From assembly GCA_964016875.1 (NCBI GenBank), contig OZ024724.1:23172200-23236199 (forward strand): a stretch of 64,000 nt of DNA. Reading direction: 5' to 3'. Positions 33,057-45,520 of this stretch are shown here, in pieces. The position numbers and the translations under genes were made by a program. Positions within the stretch are counted from its first letter, which is position 1. Every line of letters starts with the position of its first letter. The DNA is from Fallopia convolvulus. Taxonomy: Eukaryota; Streptophyta; Magnoliopsida; Caryophyllales; Polygonaceae. The notes below the pieces were generated by a model. That model was not told the origin of the DNA. It worked only from the letters and a program-made list of their open reading frames with translations, and did no database searches.

Positions 33057-34071
33057 ATTCCCGAGTTTGACAAGTTCTTGTGATGAGGTCAGTTTTCTTT
33101 TACTCTTATGTTCTTATTACTTTGGGGACAAAGTAATGTTTAAGCATGGAGGAAGGGGATTATTTATTTTGTCATGAGAACTTGGTTTAGCTAGATCATA
33201 TAGTTGCATGTGCATGTTTATTTTTATTTGTATGCATCGATTAAAAGTTTTGAAAATCCACTAAAAATATGAAAAAAATCAGAAAATTTGAAAAAAAAAA
33301 TGGTTTGTTTGCATTTAGGATTCATTTTTCCCCTTGGAACCACTTGTTTGAAGAGTGAGCATGACATATCCCATAACTTGTTAAGTTTATGATGGAAGTT
33401 CTAAATAAGAATTGCTTAAATTATGAAGGAGTATGCATGAAAGTGAAAACTTGAGCTAGTTATGAAGTTCTAACCAAAAATTTGCCTTGTGAGATTTCTT
33501 TTGAGCCTTTACATGCCAATTTTGCATGATATTCTTGAGTGTATCACTTTGATTGTTTCAACTCTAGAACTTGCGTTTCGATTCTTTTTCGAGGCCACAT
33601 TATATGATTTGAATGCATGATGTAAAAGTGATTGAGGCAAATTTTCTTTAGCTCATTTATATCCTTATCCACCCTACATTATACCTTTGTTTTTGTAGCC
33701 CCATTGTTTTTGAGCCTTGGCCTTGTTTATTAGCTCCACAAAAATTAATCCTAGCCGAATAAGCTTGACCCTCATCCGTAAATCAGGATTTGACTAGGGG
33801 AATTTTGTGGGTTAATTGTTGTACTTTGGGGTTTGTGAGGCAATTTGAAAAGGTGTAATAGAAGGGAATGTCCAAAATGGAAAGTGTTGAAAAGTTTAAG
33901 GATGTTGAGAGGGTTTAGTGAAAAATCTCTAAGTAAAGTTGGTTTGAAAGGTTGAATTGAGATGAGTTGTATGTGTAAAATTGCAAAGTATTCTTGTGAG
34001 AGAAGAATGAAAAAGAAAGAACAAATCTCAAATGGGTTTGTGGAAAGAAAAAAAAAAATCAAAAGTTGAGC
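33057..34071 (+). other. Ath-4 3' noncoding region
   Basis: It has a CTTTGGGGACAAAGTAATG-type stretch (33120-33137) typical of Athila elements after the env-like gene, and the conserved block at 33700-33785 (TTAGCTCCACAAAAATTAAT...AAGCTTGACCCTCAT) that is the reverse complement of blocks in the three minus-strand Athila elements. No ORF of note. Confidence 0.6.
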
Positions 34072-34083
34072 AAAAGAAAGAAG
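34072..34083 (+). promoter_or_regulatory. Ath-4 polypurine tract
   Basis: AAAAGAAAGAAG lies directly before the 3' LTR start TGCTTAG. It fits the plus-strand primer and fixes the LTR boundary at 34084. Confidence 0.65.
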
Positions 34084-35463
34084 TGCTTAGATGTAGTTGT
34101 TAGAGCATGTTTTTATTCTCGTTTTATGCATTTTTAGCTAGGATTTCATTCTAAGTTTATATTAGGTTTTATTGTCGTTTACTTCGGAATCTACGCGTCT
34201 TTGTGCATAATTGCAGGTCAGATGGTGGAAGACGATAGATGGAAAGCTTAGGACGGACCTCGGGACGCGTAGGAAGCATTGGAAATGAAGATCGAGGCAA
34301 AGGATTACAAAGGCAAGAAGTGAAGGCCAAATCGTGGAGTGAAGCCAAGACCGCGCTGAGAGGAGCCGACTTTCTGCGGCGTCAGCGCGGGCAAACTCGG
34401 GAGAGCGCGGTCGCGCTCTCATGTGCCACAAACCGCGCTCTGGCGCGTCGACGCGACGTGGACTTGGGCTTTGCGAGATCTTGTGGGCCGACTTTCTTAA
34501 TGTTTATTTGGATATTTTTAGATCTTTTGGATATTTTTAGCATGATATAAATACTTTCTCTAGGTTTTATTTTGGATCTTATGCTATCTTTTTGAGTTTT
34601 ATGCAATTTGGAGATTTGAGGGAGACAAAAACCCTAGTTTTGCAATTGAAGATCAATTTGACTTTTGTAAGTTTTGTTTTTCTTCAATGACAATTTCTAG
34701 CTAATTTTCTCATGTCCAACTAGTTAGTTGAAGTTGTATGCATGATTGTTTGTGAGAATTGAATTATTTTAGTTTGCCTTGACTAGATTGAATCTCTCCA
34801 TGCTTGATTGATTAAATTCACTTAGGATTATAATAGCTTGATCACCTATTCTACTTCTAGGTTGAATTACAACTAGAATAATTAAATAGACGGTGGAATT
34901 TGATTATTCATGGATGGATCCTTTGATTAAACTTATAGACGGTGGAATAAGGTTAATCAAAGGCGGAGAATTTAATCACAAGATTTCGTGAATAGACGGT
35001 GGAATTCATGAATATTGTTTCTATTGAATGCTTTGAACATTAATTGCATGATCAATTTGACATAGAAGGTTTTCTAGGTTAATTAGTTAAAAGGTTGTTA
35101 AAGACGGTGTATATTAACAACCACAATAAGCTTGAATTCATAAATTCACAATAGATTAGTCAAGGGAAATTGAAATAAGGATAATCGATGATCAAAACTC
35201 ATGTATGCAATGGATACGAAACTAGTTGGACGCTTTTCTCCATATTTGAATCTCAACTTATTTTATTTGCTTTGCTTTAATTAGTTTAATTGCTTAGATT
35301 GTTAGATCGAAACCATAAAACCCCCCTTTTCTCTTAGTAATATTATTTAAATACGAATAATCTGAGTCCCTGTGGGTTCGACCCTTGCTTCCACTATACC
35401 TAGGTTAGGAAGTTAGGAATTTTCTTTGACAGTGCTTTTATAGCGACGTAAAAGTGCTCGTCA
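34084..35463 (+). repeat. Ath-4 3' LTR
   Basis: Complete LTR ending TCGTCA before the target duplication ATGAT. Nearly identical to the 5' LTR; about 12 of 14 differences lie in the first 540 bp. It has the palindrome at 34401-34420 and a TATA box near 34545. Confidence 0.9.
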
Positions 35464-35468
35464 ATGAT

Positions 35469-36430
35469 CCAACCAGAATTCACACTTTCTTAGTATAGCA
35501 AACAAATGTTTTTCCCTCAAGACTTGTAGCACAGTAGACAAATGATTAGCATGCTCAGATGTACTCCACGAATATACCAATATATCATGAATAATGATGA
35601 TCACAAATCTGTCTAGAAAAGATTGAAATACTTTGTTCATCAAAGCCATAAATTCTGTTGGTGCATTAGTAAAACCAAATAGAATTACCAGAAACTCATA
35701 TTGCCCATATCGTGTTCTGAATGTTGTCTTGATAATGTCATCTTTTGCTATCTTTAATTGATGGTATCCTGATCGAAGGTCTATCTTATAAAAAAATACC
35801 TATTCATCTTGAAGTTGATCAAATAAATCATCTATTCTTGGCAATAGATACTTGTTCTTCACTGTCACCTGATCCAACTTTCTGTAATATATGTACAGTT
35901 GTAAGATACGTACACTAGCCATAATGAATACTTTGTCTAACAGCTATTGTAACTGTTTCTTCAATTCCTGTAACTCTAGAAAAGTCATCCAATATGGAAG
36001 AATAGAAATCGGTGTAGTACCTGACATTAATTTCATAGTAAACTCTACCTCTCTATCAGTTGGCAATCTTGGAAGATCTTTTGTAAACACATCTAGAAAA
36101 TTATTAACAAGTGGAACGTCTCCAAACTCATCACATTCAACTGTACTGTCTATAACATGGGCTAGATATGCCTCACATCCCTCTCTGATCATGCGAGAAG
36201 CCATTGTTGCAGATATCAAGCAAGTGGGTACCATTTGTCTATCACCATAGAAAATCACTCTAGATTTTTCCATGCGGGTCTATCACTACTTCTACAATCC
36301 ACTTTAGCATGGTATCTTGACAACCAATCATATCCAATATAATATCAAACTCGTGCATGAATAACAAGATCAAATCAACTAGTAACTCTACTATACAATT
36401 CCGATATATCATCTGTACCTTTACCATTTC
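35469..36430 (-). pseudogene. Tek-3 protease end and reverse transcriptase, N-terminal part
   Basis: On the minus strand the order is: protease C-terminal part (LLVDLILLFMHEFDIIL-like, 36430-36270), then CEAYLAHVID and the linker to RT with the LPRLPTDREVEF motif (open 36273-35944), then a frameshifted RT core, and an open part (35649-35461) with LMNKVFQSFLDRFV, the catalytic region, and LYS...KCEFWLDH. The Y/F-x-DD catalytic motif reads I-I-HD here, so the first catalytic Asp is His. The protease active site and all of gag are missing upstream. Ath-4 cuts the gene at 35464. Confidence 0.72.
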
Positions 36431-36614
36431 CTATGTACTTCCTCTTATAAGTTCATGTGTATGAAATGAATGTTCATGTAGTGCTGTATGAGATGCTCTT
36501 ATAGACTGACATTGCGCGGCTGAACCTTCTCTCCTTTATGCATCATGTTCATGAATGCAATCTACTGTCAATTACATATGCTTATGAATGCATGCCCTTA
36601 AAGAATCATATCCC

Positions 36615-36627
36615 TGCTCTGATACCA
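36615..36627 (-). promoter_or_regulatory. Tek-3 primer-binding site (tRNA-Met type)
   Basis: Minus-strand TGGTATCAGAGCA lies about 9 bases after the 5' LTR end. This is the usual initiator tRNA-Met primer match of plant chromoviruses. Confidence 0.8.
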
Positions 36628-36636
36628 AAAACTAGA

Positions 36637-37921
36637 TGTGACACCCCTATACCCTATGACATATACTACATAAAAACTTATCTCTTATATAAGCAGATAA
36701 TTTACATAAACCAACTATTCACGTAAGCACATAGCAGACATTAACAACCATAAAAGGTTGCACACACACACAACTATATGTCTTTACTTTTATACTAATA
36801 CACCTGTTACTCTAACTTTTGTTACAACCCATATGTCTATGATGCAAAATGAGGAGGAGAAGGTTGCACAAAGCTTCAGCCGGCCGACCTGTATGAATGT
36901 GACCTCTAAAAGAAACCCACACCAATAAGTTCTAGCTAAGCCTGAAAAAAAATTATTTTGCGATTTACGTGAGTCGCATACTCAGTGAAGATAAACCATC
37001 ACCAATTATTTCACACAGAGTCAAACATTTAATCCATGTACATATACATACATATTATACATATGTCATATAGGAATTTACTTGTGCTCCTATATATAAC
37101 CCAATGCAAATTAGGCTATTTACTCTTACAAATCCTAACCCCAAATGCAATAAAATGCCAGAATGCATTATAACTTTTTGTGCATAATTCCAAATCCTTT
37201 AAAACTTGACAACAATAAACTATATATATATAGAAGAACATTTTTCTAGTTCAAACCTTTCTGAAAAACTTGATCAAAGAGCTCCCTAATATCATTACAA
37301 AGCAAAACCCTAAATTTAATCTAAAATCTTTTACCGAATATAAATCCAATATCGAAAACACCCTCTGGGAACTATAAATTAACTGATTTTCAAATCAAAA
37401 TCAACTGTAGATCTAGATCTGGAAAAATTAGGAAAATCCAGATAAACCATTAACTAATTAAAAACATACCAAATCAAGCTTGTACTTTAGGATTAAAACC
37501 CGATTGAAGAGATCTTGTACCAGATCCAACAAAAACAACCAAAACCTTTTCTTTCTCTCAAACTCCTTCTTTGTGCCTTTCTTTTCTTCTTCTTTACTAT
37601 CTTTTCTTTTTTTTTGGTTTCTTAATTCAAAAGTGATCAAAGATCACATATTTATATATGTTGGAAGTCGGCAAAACCGAAGTCGGTAGAATATTTTCAA
37701 AATTGAGATTTCAACTCTCAAATCTTCTTTACTACAAACTTCACCCTTAAATAATTATTAATTAAATTTTTCTTAAAAAAATTTTAAAATATAATAAACT
37801 TAATTAGAAAATAAATATTACTTTTAAAAACTCACTATATATCATGTTAATATGCTATGCATATGCTATTAATATTATACGAATGAAGTATGACGTATGC
37901 TTTTTGGTCGGGGATGTTACA
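36637..37921 (-). repeat. Tek-3 5' LTR (right)
   Basis: It starts TGTGACACCCC and ends GATGTTACA next to TTTAT. It lacks about 575 bp present in the left copy; the join lies at TTAC (37079-37083), a short repeat found at both edges of the missing piece. Confidence 0.87.
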
Positions 37922-37926
37922 TTTAT

Positions 37927-40220
37927 ATAGTTGAAGTATGGAATAAAAAGATATTTTGATGATAGACTAAAAACATGGCAAAAAGGTGTCACAAGCTTTA
38001 TCACGTTTGCTTCAAAAAAAAAGATAGCAAAAAGGTCTTTAGTAAACATAAATATATTTCTTGCATATAAAGAAAGTATTTGTATATGATCAATTTGGAA
38101 TATAATTAATATGGAATATATATTATTACTGGACTTTATAAAATCTTATCACCTTGTATGCCTTTAATAAAGATTTATCTAATATATTAAGAATATATTA
38201 TTCTTAACTTTAAGATTTGATAAAAAGGGTATGAATATTTTAATGGAATATTAACTATAGATTAATTAATATTTTAACTTTTCAAGGGGAGTGTGTCTTG
38301 ACTTTTAAAATCTTATAATATTGTTATAATGTAAATATTATATACAGAATTCTTGTGATATTACAATTAAGAAGTAATAATAAAGAATATTTTTATTTTA
38401 TCACCACCATCTCAATTATTATTATAATAATTTAGTTTATAAACTCTCTTATAAAAAGGAATATAAGGGAAAAATAAAACCTTAGAAGAGTTAAGGATTT
38501 TTATTAAAAATTCTCTCCTATCTCTCGTGTCATTATGTCGAGATCCCGTTCCATCTAAGTCATCAATTTTCGTTCATTCGATCGTAAACGCTCGCTAAGG
38601 CAAGTGGAATTTCTCCTTGTAGCCTCAATATTTCGTTTCCATGAAATTTCTCGATGTTGGGAACAACTTGTTTGCTAATAATAAACAAATTTAGGAATAT
38701 CGATTGTTAGAAATAATGACCACTTGTTATCGTTATTACGATTATTAATGTTCATTATGACTATTATGCTAGTCTTGTTTGTGTGACCTTGCTTGTTTAC
38801 GATCTCTGTTCGAGATCGGTTTGGATTAAATAGTAAGGGGTGCAGGATTAACCCGACACCTCTACATAACCTACTAAGTCGTATGGCATCGTGCCTAAAT
38901 TCCACAATTTTAAAGATCATGATCTAATATCTGCTCTGTTCGGAGGAGGGAGGTGTGCACCCTAGCTAGGTGTCGGAACTTCGTTCCCATAAGTGGATCC
39001 GGGACCATTCATGGCCCCCACACTCTTAAAATCCATTAACATAAGTGAAAGTTTTATCACGACAAAAGATAAGTGTCAAAGCACAATTAAAAGAAACTAA
39101 AACCGGGTCGGAATAGTTCAACTTGCAGGGAAGACCACCCGACTCTCGATTCTTGAAACGATCGTCTTTCAAATTTGAATGCTTATTCGAGCTTTTCAAG
39201 GTGGGTTTGGTACTTAAGCGCCTTCGGGCCACCTCTCCGATCTGGAGCACCGAATAAGATGAGGTTGGTTGAGGTCGGACAAGGGTGCGGGAGGTTTTCA
39301 AAACTTTTATGAATTAATAACGTTCCCAACATACTTTCTAATCTATGAAGTTCTACAATCTCGTAGTTCTTCAAGGTGGGATTGGTACTTAAGCGCCTTC
39401 GGGCCACCTCTCTGATATGGAGCACTGAATAAGATGAGGTTGGTTGAGCTCCGACAAGGGCGCAGGAGGTTTTCATAACTTGTATGAATTAATAACGTTC
39501 CCAACATACTTTCTAATCTATGAAGTTCTACAATTTCGTAGTTCTTCCTTTCGGGTTAAGAGTTATCTCATCTCGAGATCTACTCATTTCCATCCTTAAA
39601 GCTCCACATAAAGATTCTACTTCTTAAACACATCCCGATAATCTCTCTCGAATAACATAAATTATCATACTACCCTTGAGAATTTCCATTCTCACTTGCT
39701 TAGTCTCCTTAGACTAATTCCACTATTTCCGCATTTTTGCCTGGTATTTCTCGCTCTTTGCGACAAATGCCAAACCCTAGGAAATTCACTTCGAAGTTTT
39801 GAAGACAAAGTCTAGAAGGCTCGAGAAGAATTATGCAAGGATAGAAGGTCAAGGCAAGACGACGGTGAAGGAAGGAATGAATTTTCAAAGAGCAAAGCAT
39901 TCAGAAGATAGTGCACCAACTCTTCTATTTTAAACCAAGCAAATCATCATCATATGAGTTGTCTTGAGAAAATATACTTGTATTTTCAGTACGTCTTTTT
40001 AACCCTTTTAATATGGGCTACATTTTCCGCTACTACATCATTTGGAAAATGACTCTCAATGTAATGAATGAATGTTCTTATCAATGAATAAAATTCCGCT
40101 TTTAGTCATTTCTTCTTTAATTATTTCTAATTAAATTATTTAAAGCCTTGGGTGACTTTGGACGGTATAGTCCGAGGTCACTGGTGGTAATACCCATCGT
40201 TGCAAAATAGGGGTGTTACA
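37927..40220 (+). repeat. Tg-2 5' LTR, part 2 (after Tek-3)
   Basis: It continues the LTR from 22030 and ends AATAGGGGTGTTACA, with the primer site next. It aligns with 45543-46993 of the 3' LTR. It has a 175-bp tandem duplication that the 3' LTR does not have. Confidence 0.85.
39197..39546 (+). repeat. 175-bp tandem duplication in the Tg-2 5' LTR
   Basis: Unit 1 is 39197-39371 and unit 2 is 39372-39546, both starting CAAGGTGGG and ending GTAGTTCTT. The 3' LTR has one copy (about 46488-46662). The open frames on the minus strand here follow from this duplication and are not genes. Confidence 0.85.
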
Positions 40221-40224
40221 GTTA

Positions 40225-40237
40225 TGGTATCAGAGCC
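40225..40237 (+). promoter_or_regulatory. Tg-2 primer-binding site (tRNA-Met type)
   Basis: TGGTATCAGAGCC begins 4 bases after the LTR end at 40220 and matches the initiator tRNA-Met 3' end. Confidence 0.8.
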
Positions 40238-41855
40238 GAACGTTTTGATTTCGAAATCGAAAATTTTCTAAACCGAAAATGTTCACAACCGAAAATTTTC
40301 GAAATTCTTTGTTTTCAAACCAAAAATTTCTTTCTTAAATTTTTTGTCTCTTTCAACTTTTAAGAAATAAGTCTTTAAAAGAAATTCATGAATTAGACAT
40401 TCTTCTTAAGAACTTTAAAAATCTTTTAGGAGAAATGTGTAAGTTAGAATTCTCTTCCCCAAGTTTCAAGTTTTACTTGATATACTTCAAGAATAAAAAC
40501 TTCTTCCAAGTACTTTAAAGAAATTTCTAAAGTCCTCTACTTTCATTGAAAGTTAAGTCAAAACTCATATAAGAATAACTTATAAGTAAAAAATCTAAGA
40601 AAATAAGTTCCTAGAGCCAAAAACTTTTTATTTACAAAGTCTTATTCGAGAGTTTAAAAACCAAGTTCTACTAACGAGTTATCATACCGACGTCTTAGCT
40701 ATAAACTTTATTTTTTTTAAAAATAAGTTCATCATTTTTTTTCTTTAACAAAAGAATTAAGATTTAAAGAATTTTCTGTAAATGATAGTAGGATGAATTT
40801 ATCTCCCCGAAACCCGAGATAGAAGTCGAATAATTAAAACTCTCCTTCCGAGATTTAAAAGTACTTCATATCATATATGAAAGAAAATTTTCTACTCCAA
40901 AAGTTCCTCTTTTAATTTAAAGTCATTATAAAGTGAGCTTTCAATAGAGACTCTTAAAAACGTCATAATTCTTTAAGAAAATAAATTTGTTAAAAATGAA
41001 AAATTTTGTTTTAAATTTTCAAAACTTCCTTCAACTATATCCTTCTTCAAATATAGAATTAGGGATATTCTATATGAATGTCGATTGTTAGCCATTTACA
41101 GAAAATGGTTCCAACAGAAAATAAGTTTATGCTCATTGGGAATTAGAAGAAGGCATGTCAACTAAAGGTAATGCTTATGTTTCCATAGAGCCAAGCTTAC
41201 TGAGCCAGTGACTCACGAGAAGATAGAAATTTCCAAAGAGGACATCAAGGAAGGCTTAGTCAACTAAGGATCTAACATGTCTCCGCCTAGCCCGATCTCG
41301 AAACAGATTATCGATAGGTATGTGAGGGGACAAACAATGGTCTAGTGATAAAGGAGTGGTTGAGAATTCTGACCAATGACGATATATTCGTATGAAATAC
41401 CTACAAGAAGATGTGACTTGCTTAGCCAACATATGAGATCTTGGCATGATATATAATGTTTGTCAATCAAATAAAGCAACCATAATAAGGTTATCATGAA
41501 TGTGAAGGTCACATCAGGAAGATTCTTCTCCACCATTTCGATAAGTCGACGCGATGAAAGATATAGAGGTGAAGTTAGAAAGGAAGTTGTTAGGACCAAG
41601 AATTTCGGACATGGATTATAAGTTCGCCAAGTTACCCTAGTAGGCCTAGTAGGCCATAACGTTGCCTCATTATTAAGACAGTTTGTGGACACGTGTCCCG
41701 TTTCGTCACACTTGAAGTAGTTACCTCGGTCATATTCGACGTATTATTTCCAAACTTTGTTTTCCATCATTAGGGTGGCTAGTTCTCTTGCACCTTGTTA
41801 TAATCATCTCTTTCTTGTAGACATTAGAAGGACATCAAACTTATAGTATTGCAAG
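40238..41855 (+). other. Tg-2 long leader
   Basis: About 1.6 kb of A-rich noncoding DNA between primer site and gag. On the minus strand near 41690-41735 a decayed CCHC-like peptide (KCDETGH...TNC, first Cys lost) can be read, perhaps a captured piece of another gag in reverse. Nothing else is recognised. Confidence 0.45.
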
Positions 41856-43061
41856 ATGATGAACGCTAAGGGGAAAAACAATAGGAGCACCTTTGATTGC
41901 AATCCACCTCAGGAAAAGGATAGAGGGTCTAAGCGTTCTAGTCAAAATCAAGAGGACCCACATCAACAAGTTCCTTGCCCACCAAGGATGGTGGAAAGTG
42001 ATCCTTTAAGGATCGAAGCTACAAGAGTCCCCATTGAACAATTTAGTCATGAGATGTTTCCAAATGCATTGTCCAACGTGAAGAATTTAGCGGGAGGAGG
42101 TCAAACTACCAATGCAAAGGATAATATTGTTAAGACTTCTTCATCAATAATTTGTTCAGATTGTGACAAGAATCTGAGAGCTTTTACCTCCATGGAGCCA
42201 GAAATTTATGACGGTACAGGAAAAGCCGTCGAGATAGTCAAATGTCTCCTAAGCACGCTTCAGTGCAAAGAAGTGGAAAAAGTGCACCTTGCCTCCCTTC
42301 AGCTAAGGGGAGAAGCGTGAGAATGGTGGGAAAGTTCAAACTTGTCGGAACAACAAAGGTTGAATTGGGAGATGTTCAAAGCCAAGATGTTGGATCGCTT
42401 CTGGGCGACTTGGGGAGAAGAGAAGCTCTATAAGATTCCTTACCAAAGGATTGGTGGGCCAAGCATACCCGAGACAACGAAGCTTAAACCCCAATTGGAA
42501 GATGCCACAACTAATGTTTCCACCAAGGCAGAGAGAATTCAACGGTTCCATGAATTGATGAACCCAAAAATCAAATCTCTAATGAGTTATCGCACTTGCA
42601 CAACGTTGGAAGAATACGTGGATGCGGTACACATGGCAAAATTCTTGCTCGAGGGACCCACACCAAGGATGGAAGATTGGGGACAATCTCATAAAAAGGA
42701 GAATGGCAAATTTAAGAGACTAATGTCCACACAAAAGTCAGGATGGTCAAAAAAGGGAAAACTGGAGTCAACCATGACAGCGACCGCTAAAGGGTCTAAA
42801 TACAAAAAAGGTCCTATAACCTGCCACAACTGTGGCGAACTGGGTCACATTAATAGGAACTGCATCAAACCCAAGAAGACTTGTTTCACATGTGGAAAGG
42901 AAGGACGTCTCTGTACCTATTGCAAACAAAAGGGGAGCAACGAAGGCCATTTCTGTTCAAACTCAGCTTCTCAAAAACACCAAGCTTCGAATAAGGTGGT
43001 CGGATCAGTTTCTGTCCAGTCTACAACTCAAAATAAAGGAAAAGGGCCGATGACATCCTAG
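41856..43061 (+). pseudogene. Tg-2 gag with one in-frame stop
   Basis: Frame 41856 runs to a TGA at 42318 and the same reading frame goes on from EWWES to 43061, about 400 residues in all. The capsid-like part has the LQLRGEA-x-EWW motif and a W-E-M-F-K-x-K segment with LDRFW, typical of Ty3/gypsy gag. A basic linker follows, then one perfect CX2CX4HX4C knuckle (42822-42863) and a second Cys-rich region (42880-42955) in which the His of one knuckle is Arg. It would form the particle shell and bind RNA. It is the only coding region in Tg-2, so the element must have depended on pol supplied by another element. Confidence 0.78.
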
Positions 43062-44365
43062 AGTCAAGGTCAATAACTCTATGAGATACACCATAGTGGC
43101 AAACCTTTTTCATCGGATGTTCCAGAGGAATAGTTGGATCCTCCATCCTATCCAAGTTTAAACTTCTTAATCTTGTTAATCTTGTCTTTAAGGCACTTTT
43201 GTATGCCAACAGTAGTCGGAAATCTCGAACCCCGCCTTTGGCACTCTTCCTTGTAAGAATGTCTCTATCTAATTTTTTTATATTATGATTTTGGGTTATC
43301 ATATTATGTCCTTTCGTGTTGAACCAAAGACCTTGTTCCATCGTTAACTTAAAATAAGAGAAAGTTTGAGCTAAACCCTGATTTAACTTTATGACGTATT
43401 CATTGTACTACTAAGTTCACCTCAAAATGTTACTTTTTACCATAATGAAATTGTAAGTTTATAAATCAAAAGTTTTCAATATAGATTCACGACGGTGAAT
43501 AAGAATGGACTTTTACCTCCCATCTTGGCCACATGGTTGAGGTAGAACTTTAGGTCTTGTTCCTATGAAGATATACACTTTAGGCGATTATGTTGGAAAT
43601 ATTCCCCGATACTGATCACATTGGTGGAATGAAACGAATTAGTCCCTTTAGTTTAACCTTGTTTACAAAATACTACATTCTTATAAATAATGCAAAATAT
43701 AATATAAAGGGACGCTCGAACCACTTCTCGATAGCAAACATATTCGGACATCACCTATCCCAATAGTAACTTCTTTAGAAACCGTAATTCGAGATCCTTC
43801 TTCCAAGGCATGGTTCTCACATTTTCAAACTTTGATTCCATCTTGACAGTTATCGAATATCCATCTTAAAAGAATTCTTCCGCAATGACTCTATTCTAGA
43901 AGTATAGAATGTATTAGTCATTTTTTACTCGCTTCCTAGAAGAACTAAAGTGATCGTTTCAATTAGGATGCTTATTCTATAACCAATCCAACTTTTACGT
44001 TTGGGAAGGTCAACCCAGAACTTCCGTAGGTATGACCCAAGCTAATGGATAAAACCGCTTTACCCCTGCCTACTTCGCTAGAATGACCCATTGGATTTCC
44101 ATTCCTTTCCCTTGATTTCGATAAACCACATAAGTTCAAAGGTGGGAGTCTTTCCAAGGGACACTAATGTAACAATTCCTTAAGAAGAAGGGTACAATAG
44201 AAATTCTTCTACTTGCACAGTCATCTTAACTAAAGAACGGAATGTTCTTTAAGGGGGTACTAGACCTTAGTTGTTTTCTCACAGTCATAAGTGTTAGTAG
44301 CTACTTTCCATGTTAACCTTGTACTGCCCTAAGTCTTTCCTAGTTTCGGGGACGAAACTAATTTT
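43062..44365 (+). other. Tg-2 noncoding region where pol would be
   Basis: About 1.3 kb between gag and the polypurine tract. I read it in all frames and saw no protease, RT, RNase H or integrase motif. The last 60 bases (TTTCGGGGACGAAACTAATT) resemble the pre-LTR region of Del/Tekay elements. Confidence 0.6.
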
Positions 44366-44372
44366 AAGGGGG
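44366..44372 (+). promoter_or_regulatory. Tg-2 polypurine tract
   Basis: AAGGGGG just before the 3' LTR start (44379). Short but correctly placed. Confidence 0.65.
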
Positions 44373-44742
44373 TACTATTGTAATACCGCTAAATTCTAAA
44401 TATAATAAAACGGGTATTTATTGCAATATTTTTTTTCTCTAAAATAGAGAATTTAATAATCTTTATAATTTCATATTATATTATAAAAGGTTATAAAATT
44501 TCACTATAATGACAATAAGATTTTAATTAAATATATTAAGCAAGTCGGGTAATTATTTAAATATTTTTTCCTCTTAAAGGAGAGTTTAATTATTTTTATA
44601 ATTTTCTTAATAAATTATAAAAATATTATAAAGGGTTATCAAAGTGATAAATATATTTTCAAATAAATATAAATTGTATTATTTTCGAATTTATAATTAA
44701 TGTAATTAATACAAAGTTAACAAAAATAAAAGAAAGACAAAT

Positions 44743-44830
44743 AAAAAGGGTCAAGAACCGAGACTCGAACCCGAGACCTCTTGCACCCTTCCAATGCTCA
44801 CACACACTCAAATCCGCTAGGGTATGGTAA
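44743..44830 (-). ncRNA. tRNA-like Pol III unit, Tg-2 3' LTR
   Basis: Minus strand: A-box-like TACCCTAGCGG (44814-44824, one mismatch), B box GGGTTCGAGTCT (44761-44772) and TTTTT (44743-44747). Stem pairs differ from the solo copy but keep pairing (GGG...CCC extension). Confidence 0.48.
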
Positions 44831-45520
44831 CTTATCTACCCATTATGGAATGCTTTTAATTTTAAATACTCCTTTCTTCTTCTTCCCCAAATTGAACATC
44901 AGGCATTGACGTCTGATTGAACATACCACAAATGCATGTCTTCCATTGCCATCAATTGCCATAGATTGCTTGTTCTCCTCATCAAACCACATCATTGGTG
45001 TCATCCTTTAACTACCACAACCCCCATCAATCCCCTTCAAGCTCCTTCTCTTTCTATGGTCAATTTCAACCATGGAGGATCAAGAGAAGCTTCAAAATTC
45101 TCTATTTAAAGGGCTGATTTTCCTTTGTAAAACTCACACCTCTCTCCCCTTCTCTTTTTCTAAGTGATTTAGCCCTCTTTTCAATAAAAAAACAGCCTAA
45201 GAAACAATTGTCTATTTGTTGAATTTTTTTAACACTCCATTAAAAACCCTAGTTCTTCACCCGGGCCACCACCGGACCACCTTGGGCCGCCCCACCTGAG
45301 CCCCGCGCCACCACTTAAGGGTCGCCGGACCACTAGGCCGCCCCTGGAGCCCCGCCCTGCTGGTTGTCCCTCTTTGGTCTTCTCCTCTATTTCAATAGAC
45401 GCATAAACCTGTAGAAGAAAGGTTTATCTCATTAGTAGAGATTTTTATTATGCTTCATATTTTAAATACCCATATAAGATTTAAGTGGTTGGAAAAATCA
45501 GATTTTATTCTATAAAGAAT

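Larger units (their letters stand above)
26874..35463 (+). mobile_element. Ath-4: young Athila-type element with env-like gene (TSD ATGAT)
   Basis: ATGAT is at 26869-26873 and 35464-35468, inside the Tek-3 RT coding region. LTRs: 26874-28254 (3' end clipped) and 34084-35463. They differ by about 14 substitutions over about 1.37 kb by eye. The interior has the second half of RT, RNase H, integrase, a conserved post-pol segment, an internal promoter-like region, the env-like ORF and a polypurine tract. The primer site, gag, protease and first half of RT are deleted. It is the deepest and youngest layer of the nest. Confidence 0.92.
22031..37921 (-). mobile_element. Tek-3: chromovirus (Ty3/gypsy, Tekay/Del-like), TSD TTTAT
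   Basis: Its LTRs (left 22031-25688, right 36637-37921) start TGTGACACCCC and end GATGTTACA. TTTAT flanks it at 22026-22030 and 37922-37926, and Tg-2 LTR sequence continues on both sides. Gene order on the minus strand: tRNA-Met primer site, end of protease, RT, RNase H, an integrase remnant and chromodomain-like end, then a polypurine tract. Gag and the integrase core are deleted. Ath-4 is inserted in the RT region. Confidence 0.9.

Noticed and set aside
39026..39476. Two minus-strand frames sharing a repeated peptide
   Set aside because: The repeat is due to the 175-bp tandem duplication in the LTR; the 46317-46592 counterpart is LTR sequence too.
41342..41692. 116-residue minus-strand frame in the Tg-2 leader
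   Set aside because: It starts in a decayed CCHC-like peptide but the rest matches no gag; kept only as a remark in the leader entry.
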